A stretch of DNA of 64,000 nucleotides from Aromatoleum bremense (GTDB taxonomy: Bacteria > Pseudomonadota > Gammaproteobacteria > Burkholderiales > Rhodocyclaceae), in NCBI RefSeq assembly GCF_017894365.1, contig NZ_CP059467.1, positions 3,410,001-3,474,000 on the forward strand, written 5' to 3'. Positions 48,226 to 54,703 of the stretch are shown here, one piece after another (position 1 is the stretch's first letter; each line of letters begins with the position of its first letter). Both the position numbers and the translations under genes were made by a program. The notes beneath the pieces were generated by a model. It ran no database searches, was not told the origin of the DNA, and saw only the letters and a list, made by a program, of their open reading frames with translations.

Positions 48226-49284
48226 GTGACCACCACACAACCGATCGAATACCCCCCGGCGCCGCGCACGACGGCGCGCTGGATCACGACCATCGCCGTG
48301 GCGGCCCTCGCCTGGGTGGCGCTCTACAGCCACCTCACCGAGATCGCCGATGCGCTGGTCGCTGCGCTGGGCCTGTCGCGTGCCACGCATTTCGGCGAGG
48401 CGGTGCATTTCTTCCTCTACGACACGCCCAAGGTGCTGCTGCTGCTCACCGGCATCGTCTTCCTGATGGGTGTCGTCCAGACCTTCTTCGCCCCCGAGCG
48501 CACCCGCGCGCTGCTCTCCGGCAGGCGGCTCGGGGTCGGCAACGCGATGGCGGCGAGCCTCGGCATCGTCACGCCCTTCTGCTCCTGCTCGGCGGTGCCG
48601 CTCTTCATCGGCTTCCTCTCCGCCGGGGTGCCGCTGGGGGTGACCTTCTCCTTCCTGATTGCCGCACCGATGGTGAACGAAGTGGCGCTGGCGCTGCTGT
48701 TCGGCCTCTTCGGCTGGAAAGTGGCGGCGCTCTACCTCGGCCTGGGCCTGCTGGTGGCCATCGTCGCCGGGCTGGTGATCGGCAAGCTCAAGATGGAGCG
48801 TCACCTCGAGGACTGGGTGCGCGCCATCCACGCCGGCGAAGCCGCGGCGCACACCGGCGAGCGCCTGTCCTGGGTGCAGCGTTTCGAAGCCGGGCGCGAC
48901 CACGTGCGCGAGATCGTCGCCAAGGTCTGGCCCTACGTGCTCGCCGGCATCGCGCTCGGCGCCGGCATCCATGGCTACGTGCCGGAGGACTTCATGGCCT
49001 CGATCATGGGCCGCGACGCCTGGTGGGCGGTGCCCGCCGCGGTGGTGCTCGGCGTGCCGATGTACACCAACGCCGCCGGCATCATCCCCATCGTCGAGGC
49101 GCTGATCGGCAAGGGTGCGGCGCTCGGCACCGTGCTCGCCTTCATGATGGCGGTGATCGCGCTGTCGGCCCCCGAGATGATCATCCTGCGCAAGGTGCTC
49201 AAGCCCCGCCTCATCGCCACCTTCGCCGGCGTCGTCGCTAGCGGCATCCTGCTGGTCGGCTACGTCTTCAACCTGGTTCTTTAA
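48226..49284 (+). CDS. arsP: ArsP-like permease (DUF318, organoarsenical efflux family)
   Basis: 352 residues from GTG. Eight to ten transmembrane helices with the family motif TPFCSCSAVPLFIGFLSAGVPLGVTFSFLIAAPMVNEVALAL, including the Cys-x-Cys, and the second repeat PMYTNAAGIIPIVEALIGKGAALGTVLAFMMAVIALSAPEM. ArsP exports methylated or aromatic trivalent arsenicals; other DUF318 members have unknown substrates. A cytoplasmic loop (HLEDWVRAIHAGEAAAHTGERLSW) separates the halves. The thioredoxin gene follows 21 bases later, a usual arrangement. Confidence 0.88.
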   Translation: MTTTQPIEYPPAPRTTARWITTIAVAALAWVALYSHLTEIADALVAALGLSRATHFGEAVHFFLYDTPKVLLLLTGIVFLMGVVQTFFAPERTRALLSGRRLGVGNAMAASLGIVTPFCSCSAVPLFIGFLSAGVPLGVTFSFLIAAPMVNEVALALLFGLFGWKVAALYLGLGLLVAIVAGLVIGKLKMERHLEDWVRAIHAGEAAAHTGERLSWVQRFEAGRDHVREIVAKVWPYVLAGIALGAGIHGYVPEDFMASIMGRDAWWAVPAAVVLGVPMYTNAAGIIPIVEALIGKGAALGTVLAFMMAVIALSAPEMIILRKVLKPRLIATFAGVVASGILLVGYVFNLVL

Positions 49285-49305
49285 CCCCATCCAAGGAGCA
49301 TCGTC

Positions 49306-49536
49306 ATGAAGAACGTCAAGGTTCTCGGCACCGGCTGTGCCAACTGCAAGAACACGGTCAAGCTGATCGAGGAGGTCGCCCGCGCCAAGGGCGTGGAGAT
49401 CGCGCTGGAGAAGGTCGAGGACATCCAGGCGATCATGTCTTACAAGATCATGGCCACCCCCGGTGTCGTCATCGACGGCCAAGTCGTCCATACAGGCGGC
49501 GTGCCGGCGCGGTCCAAGGTGGAAGGATGGCTGTGA
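49306..49536 (+). CDS. redox-active thioredoxin-family protein
   Basis: 76 residues, of the MTH895/TM0996 small thioredoxin type. The active site is LGTGCANCKNTVKLIEE (CxxC = CANC), and the cis-Pro loop is MATPGVVIDGQVVHTGGVP. It supplies or accepts reducing equivalents in the cytoplasm, probably for the permease or for a metal substrate. The ATG at 49306 has AAGGAGC before it. Confidence 0.94.
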   Translation: MKNVKVLGTGCANCKNTVKLIEEVARAKGVEIALEKVEDIQAIMSYKIMATPGVVIDGQVVHTGGVPARSKVEGWL

Positions 49537-49581
49537 GCGGGCGCGGGCAGCGCCCTTGAGCGCAGCACCAGGGCAACGGGA

Positions 49582-49785
49582 ATGTGCGAACTACTGGGGA
49601 TGTCGAGCTGCCGCCCCGCGACGGTCAGCCTCTCCCTGATGCGCCTGGCCGAACATGGCGGCTTTTCCGGCCCGCATCGGGACGGCTGGGGAATCGGCTA
49701 CTACGAGGATGGCGACGTCCGGCTGATCAAGGAGGCCGAGGCCGCCGCCGACAGTGCTTGGGTGCGCTTCCTCGAATCACACGAA
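49582..49785 (+). pseudogene. class II glutamine amidotransferase, 5' fragment
   Basis: Starts MCELLGMSSCRPATVSLSLMRLAEHGGFSGPHRDGWGIGYYEDGDVRLIKE, with the nucleophile Cys2 of the YafJ-type amidotransferases. The frame loses similarity after about 65 residues (DSAWVRFLESHEVAG), where the sequence joins a rhodanese fragment from the opposite strand. The remaining three-quarters of the gene is absent. Confidence 0.8.
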
Positions 49786-50085
49786 GTGGCAGGTGCCCGC
49801 CGGAAAGGTTCTCGAGGCGGCCCAGGCGTTGCTCCGGACCCCTTGAGCGGCGTCATTCGCCCGAATACGGCTCGGTCGGGGCCCCTCGCCGATCCCCTGC
49901 GCGATGCCCTTGGTGACGGTGTAGACGCGCCGGTAGCCGGCCTGGTCGACCAGGCCGGCTACCGACTCGGTGCGGTTGCCGGTGCGGCAGATCAGGACGA
50001 CCGGCTCGTTCTTGCGGGCGATCCCCGCGAAGGCGGCGAGCCACGCGTCGATGTCGAAGACCTTGTACTCGCGGTCGCGGGGCTT
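49777..50085 (-). pseudogene. rhodanese-like protein, truncated at both ends
   Basis: Reads VFDIDAWLAAFAGIARKNEPVVLICRTGNRTESVAGLVDQAGYRRVYTVTKGIAQGIGEG. The active-site loop CRTGNR is intact, but the first third of the domain is cut off at about 50085, where an IS21 fragment begins. The frame after EG is unrelated sequence running into the amidotransferase fragment. Not functional. Confidence 0.75.
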
Positions 50086-50096
50086 TTGGAGCCCTG

Positions 50097-50290
50097 GTGA
50101 TCGCGAATGAAGTGTATGTGGAAATCGAGCTATTGAGACGACACGGGATGAGTCTTCGACGGATCGCCGCCGAAGTGGGGTGCGCGGTGAACACGGTGCG
50201 TGCGCACTTGGCGGCGCCGGGGTTGCCGCGTTACGAATGCAAGGTGAAGCGGGCAACCAAGCTCGCCGCGTACGAGGCGTACCTGCGCGA
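50097..50290 (+). pseudogene. IS21-family istA, 5' fragment
   Basis: Begins MIANEVYVEIELLRRHGMSLRRIAAEVGCAVNTVRAHLAAPGLPRYECKVKRATKLAAYEAYLRE, the HTH and following linker of an IS21 transposase. It belongs to a different subgroup from the istA at 24217. Only about 60 codons survive. Its insertion probably disrupted the rhodanese gene, followed by deletion of the rest of the IS. Confidence 0.82.
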
Positions 50291-50310
50291 AGGGGGACGA
50301 GAGATTCGCC

Positions 50311-50832
50311 TCATTCGGGCGTTTCCGCTTGCTCGGCGGGGATGAAGGGAATCAGGCCTTTCTCATAGGCAAGGCGCTGCAGTTCGAGCGGAGCGGTGCG
50401 AATGTCCATCATCAGGCCATTGACCTGCAGTATCCACACCATCGGGTTGTCCGCGAGACGGCTGGGCAAGGTCCATTCATGCGAGAAGGGGCCCATCTTG
50501 AGCGTGTCCCGGATCGCCTTCGACTTGTTCTGCCCGGTGCTCTCGGCGATCCCGAAAAACGCGTAGATGACCTTCGGCTTGCAGTGTGGATCCTGCGCGG
50601 GGTCGTCGAGGAAGTTGACCCGGCCGACCGCATGCACGGCCGCCGCCGCCCAGACATTGTCCTTGCCGCTCGACAACGGTGAAGGGCGTTTGCGGGCGAG
50701 CGCGCCGACAACGCGGTGGATCAGCCGGCGATATTCTTCGTTGAGATGCTGCGCGCAGAACGCGTCGGTCAGTGCGGTGATGGCAGCGAATTTCTCTGCC
50801 ATGGCCTTGGGGATTCGTTCGGGGGCGGTCAT
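50311..50832 (-). CDS. DUF6398-like protein
   Basis: 173 residues from the ATG at 50832. MTAPERIPKAMAEKFAAITALTDAFCAQHLNEEYRRLIHRVVGALARKRPSPL and DNVWAAAAVHAVGRVNFLDD agree with what I recall of the DUF6398 domain; the second half (YAFFGIAESTGQNKSKAIRDTLKM, WILQVNGLMMDIRTAPLELQ) is also helical. Function unknown. An in-frame ATG at 50862 lies before a run of nine T (coding strand), and neither start has a convincing ribosome binding site. A length change in that run would alter expression. Confidence 0.7.
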   Translation of the reverse strand: MTAPERIPKAMAEKFAAITALTDAFCAQHLNEEYRRLIHRVVGALARKRPSPLSSGKDNVWAAAAVHAVGRVNFLDDPAQDPHCKPKVIYAFFGIAESTGQNKSKAIRDTLKMGPFSHEWTLPSRLADNPMVWILQVNGLMMDIRTAPLELQRLAYEKGLIPFIPAEQAETPE

Positions 50833-51113
50833 GGTGGCGGCAAAAAAAAAGGAGTGCAACATTGTCACCGATTGGCTGGCCAACACCAATCCGTGAGCAT
50901 GTGCCGCTCGCGCGCGCTACATAATCGACGTCCTCCGCGCACAGTTGTAGTGCGGCCATGAAGGCGCTGTCTTGAAGGCCGGTGAGAAATGAAGCTCCTG
51001 TCTCGGACGGTGGTGCCCGACTGCGAACTGTCCGCAAAGACGCCGGTCGACTGCGGCACGGATCCTGCGAATGCGGACGGGATGTTCTATCCACCACAAT
51101 GGGAAGGAATCGA

Positions 51114-51740
51114 ATGGAGCAGGAATTCATCTGGAGCAAGCGCTACCGCGACGCCGGCGACGAGTATCTGTTTGGCACCGGGCCGAACCGCTTTCTCGCG
51201 CACCGTGCGGCGCTTGTCGCGAGCGGCCGCAGCGCGGTGTCGGTCGCCGATGGCGAGGGCCGCAACTCGGTGTGGCTGGCCGAGCAGGGGCTCGACGTGA
51301 CCGCAGTCGAAATCTCCGGCGTCGCAATCGAAAAGGCACGTCGCCTCGCGGCCGGCCGCGGTGTCGATGTCGATTTCGTCCGGGAGGACATGATGGCGCC
51401 CCATTGGCCGCCGGCCGAGTTCGCCGGGGCTTTCGACTGGGTCGTCGGCATCTTCATCCAGTTCGTCGACGCTGCCGCGCGCGAACGGCAGTTCGCCGCG
51501 ATGAAGCAGCTTGCGCGCCCGGGCGGACGGATCCTGTTGCAGGGCTACACGCCGAAGCAGCTCGAGTACCGTACCGGCGGGCCCTCGGCGGTCGAGAACC
51601 TGTACACGAGCGAGCTGCTGCGCGATGCGTTCTCCGACTGGGAGATCGAGGAACTCGTCGAATACGAGGATGACCTCTCGGAAGGCGCGGGGCACCGCGG
51701 CTGTTCGGCGCTGATCGGGCTCGTTGCGCGCAAGCCTTGA
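51114..51740 (+). CDS. SAM-dependent class I methyltransferase (TehB/TMT-like)
   Basis: 208 residues. SAM fold: AVSVADGEGRNSVWLAEQGLDVTAVEIS (motif I with D-G-E-G-R-N), DFVREDMMAPHWPPAEFAGAFDWVVGIFIQFVD (motifs II and III), and GRILLQGYTPKQLEYRTGGPSAVENLYT. The YxxGTGPNRFLAH segment near the N-terminus and DGEGRNS are typical of the tellurite/thiopurine methyltransferase-like group. Substrate unknown. The ATG at 51114 has GGAAGGA before it. Confidence 0.88.
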   Translation: MEQEFIWSKRYRDAGDEYLFGTGPNRFLAHRAALVASGRSAVSVADGEGRNSVWLAEQGLDVTAVEISGVAIEKARRLAAGRGVDVDFVREDMMAPHWPPAEFAGAFDWVVGIFIQFVDAAARERQFAAMKQLARPGGRILLQGYTPKQLEYRTGGPSAVENLYTSELLRDAFSDWEIEELVEYEDDLSEGAGHRGCSALIGLVARKP

Positions 51741-51906
51741 AAAAGCCTCAGCAAGCGCAACTGGGGGCTTCTGGTGCTTTATCGCAAGCAACGTGTTGTG
51801 GATCGCGTGGGGCTGGCACGACGACGCATACGCACTGATCGGATTGCAGATCGGGCTTTTCGCCACGAACCTGCACGGCGTCAGGAAGAACGAGCCGGAC
51901 GCCTGA
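51724..51906 (+). pseudogene. small inner-membrane protein, 3' fragment
   Basis: An open frame overlapping the methyltransferase end reads GGFWCFIASNVLWIAWGWHDDAYALIGLQIGLFATNLHGVRKNE, two membrane helices resembling a small family of about 80-residue membrane proteins. The N-terminal part of that family is missing, and the only start is a TTG inside the methyltransferase. It is either a remnant or a coupled short protein. Confidence 0.45.
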
Positions 51907-51935
51907 CACACAGCGAGAAGCACGCAGAATTGACA

Positions 51936-52060
51936 AGAAAAAGCCCGAGCACTTTCGGGCCCGGGCTGAAATCCACACCAAAGGAGGAGGGTGGAGGAGA
52001 CAACTGAAGGTTAGAGGAAGAGCTTGTGCGGCGCAATAAAATAAGCAATGAATTTTTTTT
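51936..52060 (-). ncRNA. candidate small RNA with anti-Shine-Dalgarno motifs
   Basis: On the minus strand, an AT-rich possible promoter (about 52045-52080) is followed by TCTCCTCCACCCTCCTCC (51983-52000 complement): two CUCCUCC motifs complementary to ribosome binding sites. About 25 bases further on, an intrinsic terminator (stem at 51943-51960, then TTTTTCTTG) ends the unit. No open reading frame of meaning exists on this strand. C/U-rich loops plus a terminator are the architecture of trans-acting regulatory RNAs. Ends are approximate. Confidence 0.4.
51943..51960 (-). terminator. intrinsic terminator, minus strand
   Basis: Minus strand GCCCGA, 6-base loop, TCGGGC then TTTTTCTTG. There is no protein gene upstream on that strand for 1.2 kb, supporting a non-coding transcript. 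Confidence 0.75.
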
Positions 52061-52311
52061 ATCCTTCGATTAATCATCCGCGTTTGCCTATGACATCCTG
52101 CCATTCCCGCAATAAGAATAGGGAAATGACATGGTGCGGTGCGCAATCTGTGGAAAGCCCGGTGGAAAGCCTTTTGCCAGCTTCCTGACCGGGTGACGTA
52201 CTATGCCGGAGCGGGATAGGGTGGCTACAGATCGACCTTCGCTGCTTTCCCTACGATGCGCACCAATCGCGCATGGACAAATGCAACCCGCAAAGGAGCG
52301 GATCCCTACGC
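52061..52311. other. intergenic upstream of the RIO-like kinase
   Basis: AT-rich up to about 52130 (including an eight-T run near 52055), then ordinary. No gene recognised. Confidence 0.4.
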
Positions 52312-53172
52312 ATGAAAACTCCGAGCAGAATCGAACCGCTGGTGGCCGATGGTCTCGTCGACCACGTCATTCGTCAGCTCATGAGCGGCAAGGAAGCCAT
52401 GGTCTATGTCGTCCAGTGTGGCGACGAAGTGCGCTGTGCCAAGGTCTATAAGGAGGCCAACAAGCGCGGCTTCCATAAGGCGGTCGACTACACCGAAGGG
52501 CGCAAGATCAAGAACAGCCGCCAGGCGCGTGCAATGGCCAAGGGCTCGCGCTACGGGCGGCAGGAACAGGAGGCCGCGTGGCAGCACGCCGAGGTCGATG
52601 CGCTGCGCGTCCTCGCGGCAGCAGGCGTGCGCGTTCCGATCCCTTACGACTTCCACGAAGGCGTGTTGCTGATGGAACTGGTGACCGATGAAGACGGCGA
52701 ACCGGCTCCGCGGCTCAACGATGTGGTGCTGAGCGAGGACGATGCGCGGCAGTATCACGCCGATCTCGTGCGACAGGTCGTGCGCATGCTCTGCGCCGGG
52801 ATCGTCCACGGCGATCTCTCCGAGTACAACGTGCTGGTCGACTGCGCTGGCCCGGTGATCATCGATCTGCCGCAGGCCGTCGATGCCGCGGCCAACAACA
52901 ACGCCCGCTCCATGCTCGAGCGCGATGTCGACAACCTCGCCGCCTACTTCGGCCAGTTCGCTCCGGATCTGCGCGACACCGACTACGGCAAGGAGATTTG
53001 GTCGCTGTACGAATCCGGCAAGCTGCAGCCCGAGAGCGCGCTCACCGGCGTCTTCCAGTCCGAAGACGGGCTCGCCGACCTCGACGAAGTCATGCAAATC
53101 ATTGAGGCAGCGCGCAAGGAGGAGGCGGTGCGGCAAGCGGGCAGAGCGGCCGCCGAGATTCCCTCCACCTGA
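52312..53172 (+). CDS. RIO1-family serine protein kinase
   Basis: 286 residues. Kinase-like motifs: GKEAMVYVVQCGDEVRCAKVYKEANKRGFHK (glycine-poor loop and ATP-binding Lys), catalytic loop GIVHGDLSEYNVLVDC (Asp in HGDLSEYN), metal-binding IIDLPQAVD. RIO1 kinases occur in some bacteria, where the substrate is unknown. The ATG at 52312 follows AAAGGAGC by about 12 bases; an in-frame ATG at 52273 has no ribosome binding site. Alone in its transcription unit. Confidence 0.9.
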   Translation: MKTPSRIEPLVADGLVDHVIRQLMSGKEAMVYVVQCGDEVRCAKVYKEANKRGFHKAVDYTEGRKIKNSRQARAMAKGSRYGRQEQEAAWQHAEVDALRVLAAAGVRVPIPYDFHEGVLLMELVTDEDGEPAPRLNDVVLSEDDARQYHADLVRQVVRMLCAGIVHGDLSEYNVLVDCAGPVIIDLPQAVDAAANNNARSMLERDVDNLAAYFGQFAPDLRDTDYGKEIWSLYESGKLQPESALTGVFQSEDGLADLDEVMQIIEAARKEEAVRQAGRAAAEIPST

Positions 53173-53199
53173 ACCGCACGGCGCGACCAGCACCCATTT

Positions 53200-53664
53200 T
53201 TACGGTGACTGTGGTGCGAACGCCGACACGTCGCCGGGTTTGCGCAACATCTTGTCGACTTCCGCAAGGTGCAATTCCTCGACCTCGATCATCCGCCGCG
53301 CAAACTCCTCGAGCGCGACCGAGTGGTCCGTGACGAGCGTGAGCAGATCCCGGTAGAGCTGCAGCGCGGCGCGCTCGGCTTCGAGTGATTCGCGCAGGAT
53401 CGCTCCGATGTCGTGCTTGTGCGAGTCGAGCAGCGGGCCGATCGCGAGCGACGGGTAGGCGCCAAGCGTCGTGACCCATTCGCCGACCTCGCGCGCATGC
53501 ATCAGCGACTCGTCGGCCTGCTCGCGCAGCCACGAGACAATCGGGATGCGGCCGAAGCCGAACACGAGGAACGAGTAATGCGTATAGCGCACGACGCCGG
53601 CCAGCTCGAATTCGAGGATGCGGTTCAGGACCGCGACGACCGGTTCCTTGTCGAGTTCCCCCAT
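53200..53664 (-). CDS. bacterioferritin/ferritin-like diiron protein
   Basis: 154 residues. A four-helix bundle with Glu ligands: ILEFELAGVVRYTHYSFLVFG, ADESLMHAREVGEWVTTLG, LRESLEAERAALQLYRDLL and FARRMIEVEELHLAEVDKML (E and ExxH patterns). It resembles bacterioferritin but lacks an obvious heme Met, so it may be a Dps/Bfr-like iron or peroxide detoxifying protein. Strong AAGGAGG ribosome binding site before the ATG at 53664. Convergent with the RIO-like kinase, 27 bases apart. Confidence 0.88.
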   Translation of the reverse strand: MGELDKEPVVAVLNRILEFELAGVVRYTHYSFLVFGFGRIPIVSWLREQADESLMHAREVGEWVTTLGAYPSLAIGPLLDSHKHDIGAILRESLEAERAALQLYRDLLTLVTDHSVALEEFARRMIEVEELHLAEVDKMLRKPGDVSAFAPQSP

Positions 53665-53788
53665 GACACCCTCCTTTGCAACACTCCGCGAAGCCCGTCC
53701 GCGCGTCGATTCACTCTAGACCACGGCCCGCTGCGCTGCCGGCGCAGGGAGTGCAACTCCGGAGGCTCGTCGCTCGGGACGGCATCCC

Positions 53789-54067
53789 TTATTCGTGATT
53801 CGCGTCGTAGAGCGAGGGAGTGACTCCGGCGTCGGCCAAAAACTCGCGCAACTGTTTGATGGATTGTTTGCTGAACTCGTTGCTGTGATGCGGGTGGTGG
53901 AGGAAGAACTCGTGGCGGTTCAACTCGACGCGGAAGCGTCCGCCGTGGCCTGCCTCGATGACGGCGCCGAGATGGTTGAGTAACGACTCCACCTCGCGCC
54001 ACTGAATGTTGCTTTTGGGCGGTTCGTGAAAAATCGATTCCAAGACGGCCCGGTGTTTGTGACTCAT
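53789..54067 (-). CDS. HicA-like protein, no adjacent antitoxin
   Basis: 92 residues. HRAVLESIFHEPPKSNIQWREVESLLNHLGAVIEAGHGGRFRVELNRHEFFLHHPHHSNEFSKQSIKQLREFLADAGVTP follows the HicA double-stranded-RNA-binding-like fold with a His in the LHHPHHSN strand. HicA toxins normally pair with HicB; no HicB gene lies on either side. These longer stand-alone homologues are common and may not be toxins. AGGAGG lies eight bases before the ATG. Confidence 0.82.
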   Translation of the reverse strand: MSHKHRAVLESIFHEPPKSNIQWREVESLLNHLGAVIEAGHGGRFRVELNRHEFFLHHPHHSNEFSKQSIKQLREFLADAGVTPSLYDANHE

Positions 54068-54703
54068 GATCCGGCCTCCTATCGACGGGGCGTCACGCTC
54101 GGTCGGCTGCCCATGCCCGCACGCACGGGGCAGGAATGGCGAAAACGCGCATCGTCGAACGCATTGCAGTCTCCCCCGGCCATGCGACTTGAATGAATAA
54201 ATCCTAGCCCTTGCCGGTCTGCCGGGCAATTGGCCAGCTGGCGACATCGTCCAGGATGCTCGGAATGATCGTCGATCAGCGCGAGCAGGGTGGTTGCGGC
54301 CATGGCAAAGGTTCCGTGACGGACAGGAAAGAGGGGATGGAGGGTTGTAGCAGATTTGGACGAGGGAACGCACGGATTTTGGCATACGCAGGGCTGGCGC
54401 GAGCACTTTCGACAAATCTCGCCCAGGGAATGCGACGTCCTGGTAGACGGCTGGAGCTGGTAGGCGGAACATTGCTGCCCGTGGGCGTCGGGCAATAAAG
54501 CAAGCTAGGGAAACGCCAGCCGCGACCGCGTCCTTCGGTCGTTGTCGGTGCGACGCCAGGAGTGACCGCGGGCGCCTGGAATACTTCCCACTTCCGGGTG
54601 TCACGTAGCGCTGGCATGGCCCGGCTTACGAGGCCGGGCAGCAGATTAGACTTTCGTGGAGCATGGCGCTTGCCATCCGCCACGGCAACACATGGAGTTC
54701 AGA
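54068..54703. other. intergenic, no gene recognised
   Basis: About 640 bases between the HicA-like gene and the DUF3141 gene. No reading frame shows coding character, and I found no tRNA, repeat or terminator. The AT-richer patch near 54185-54240 may contain the minus-strand promoter. Confidence 0.4.
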
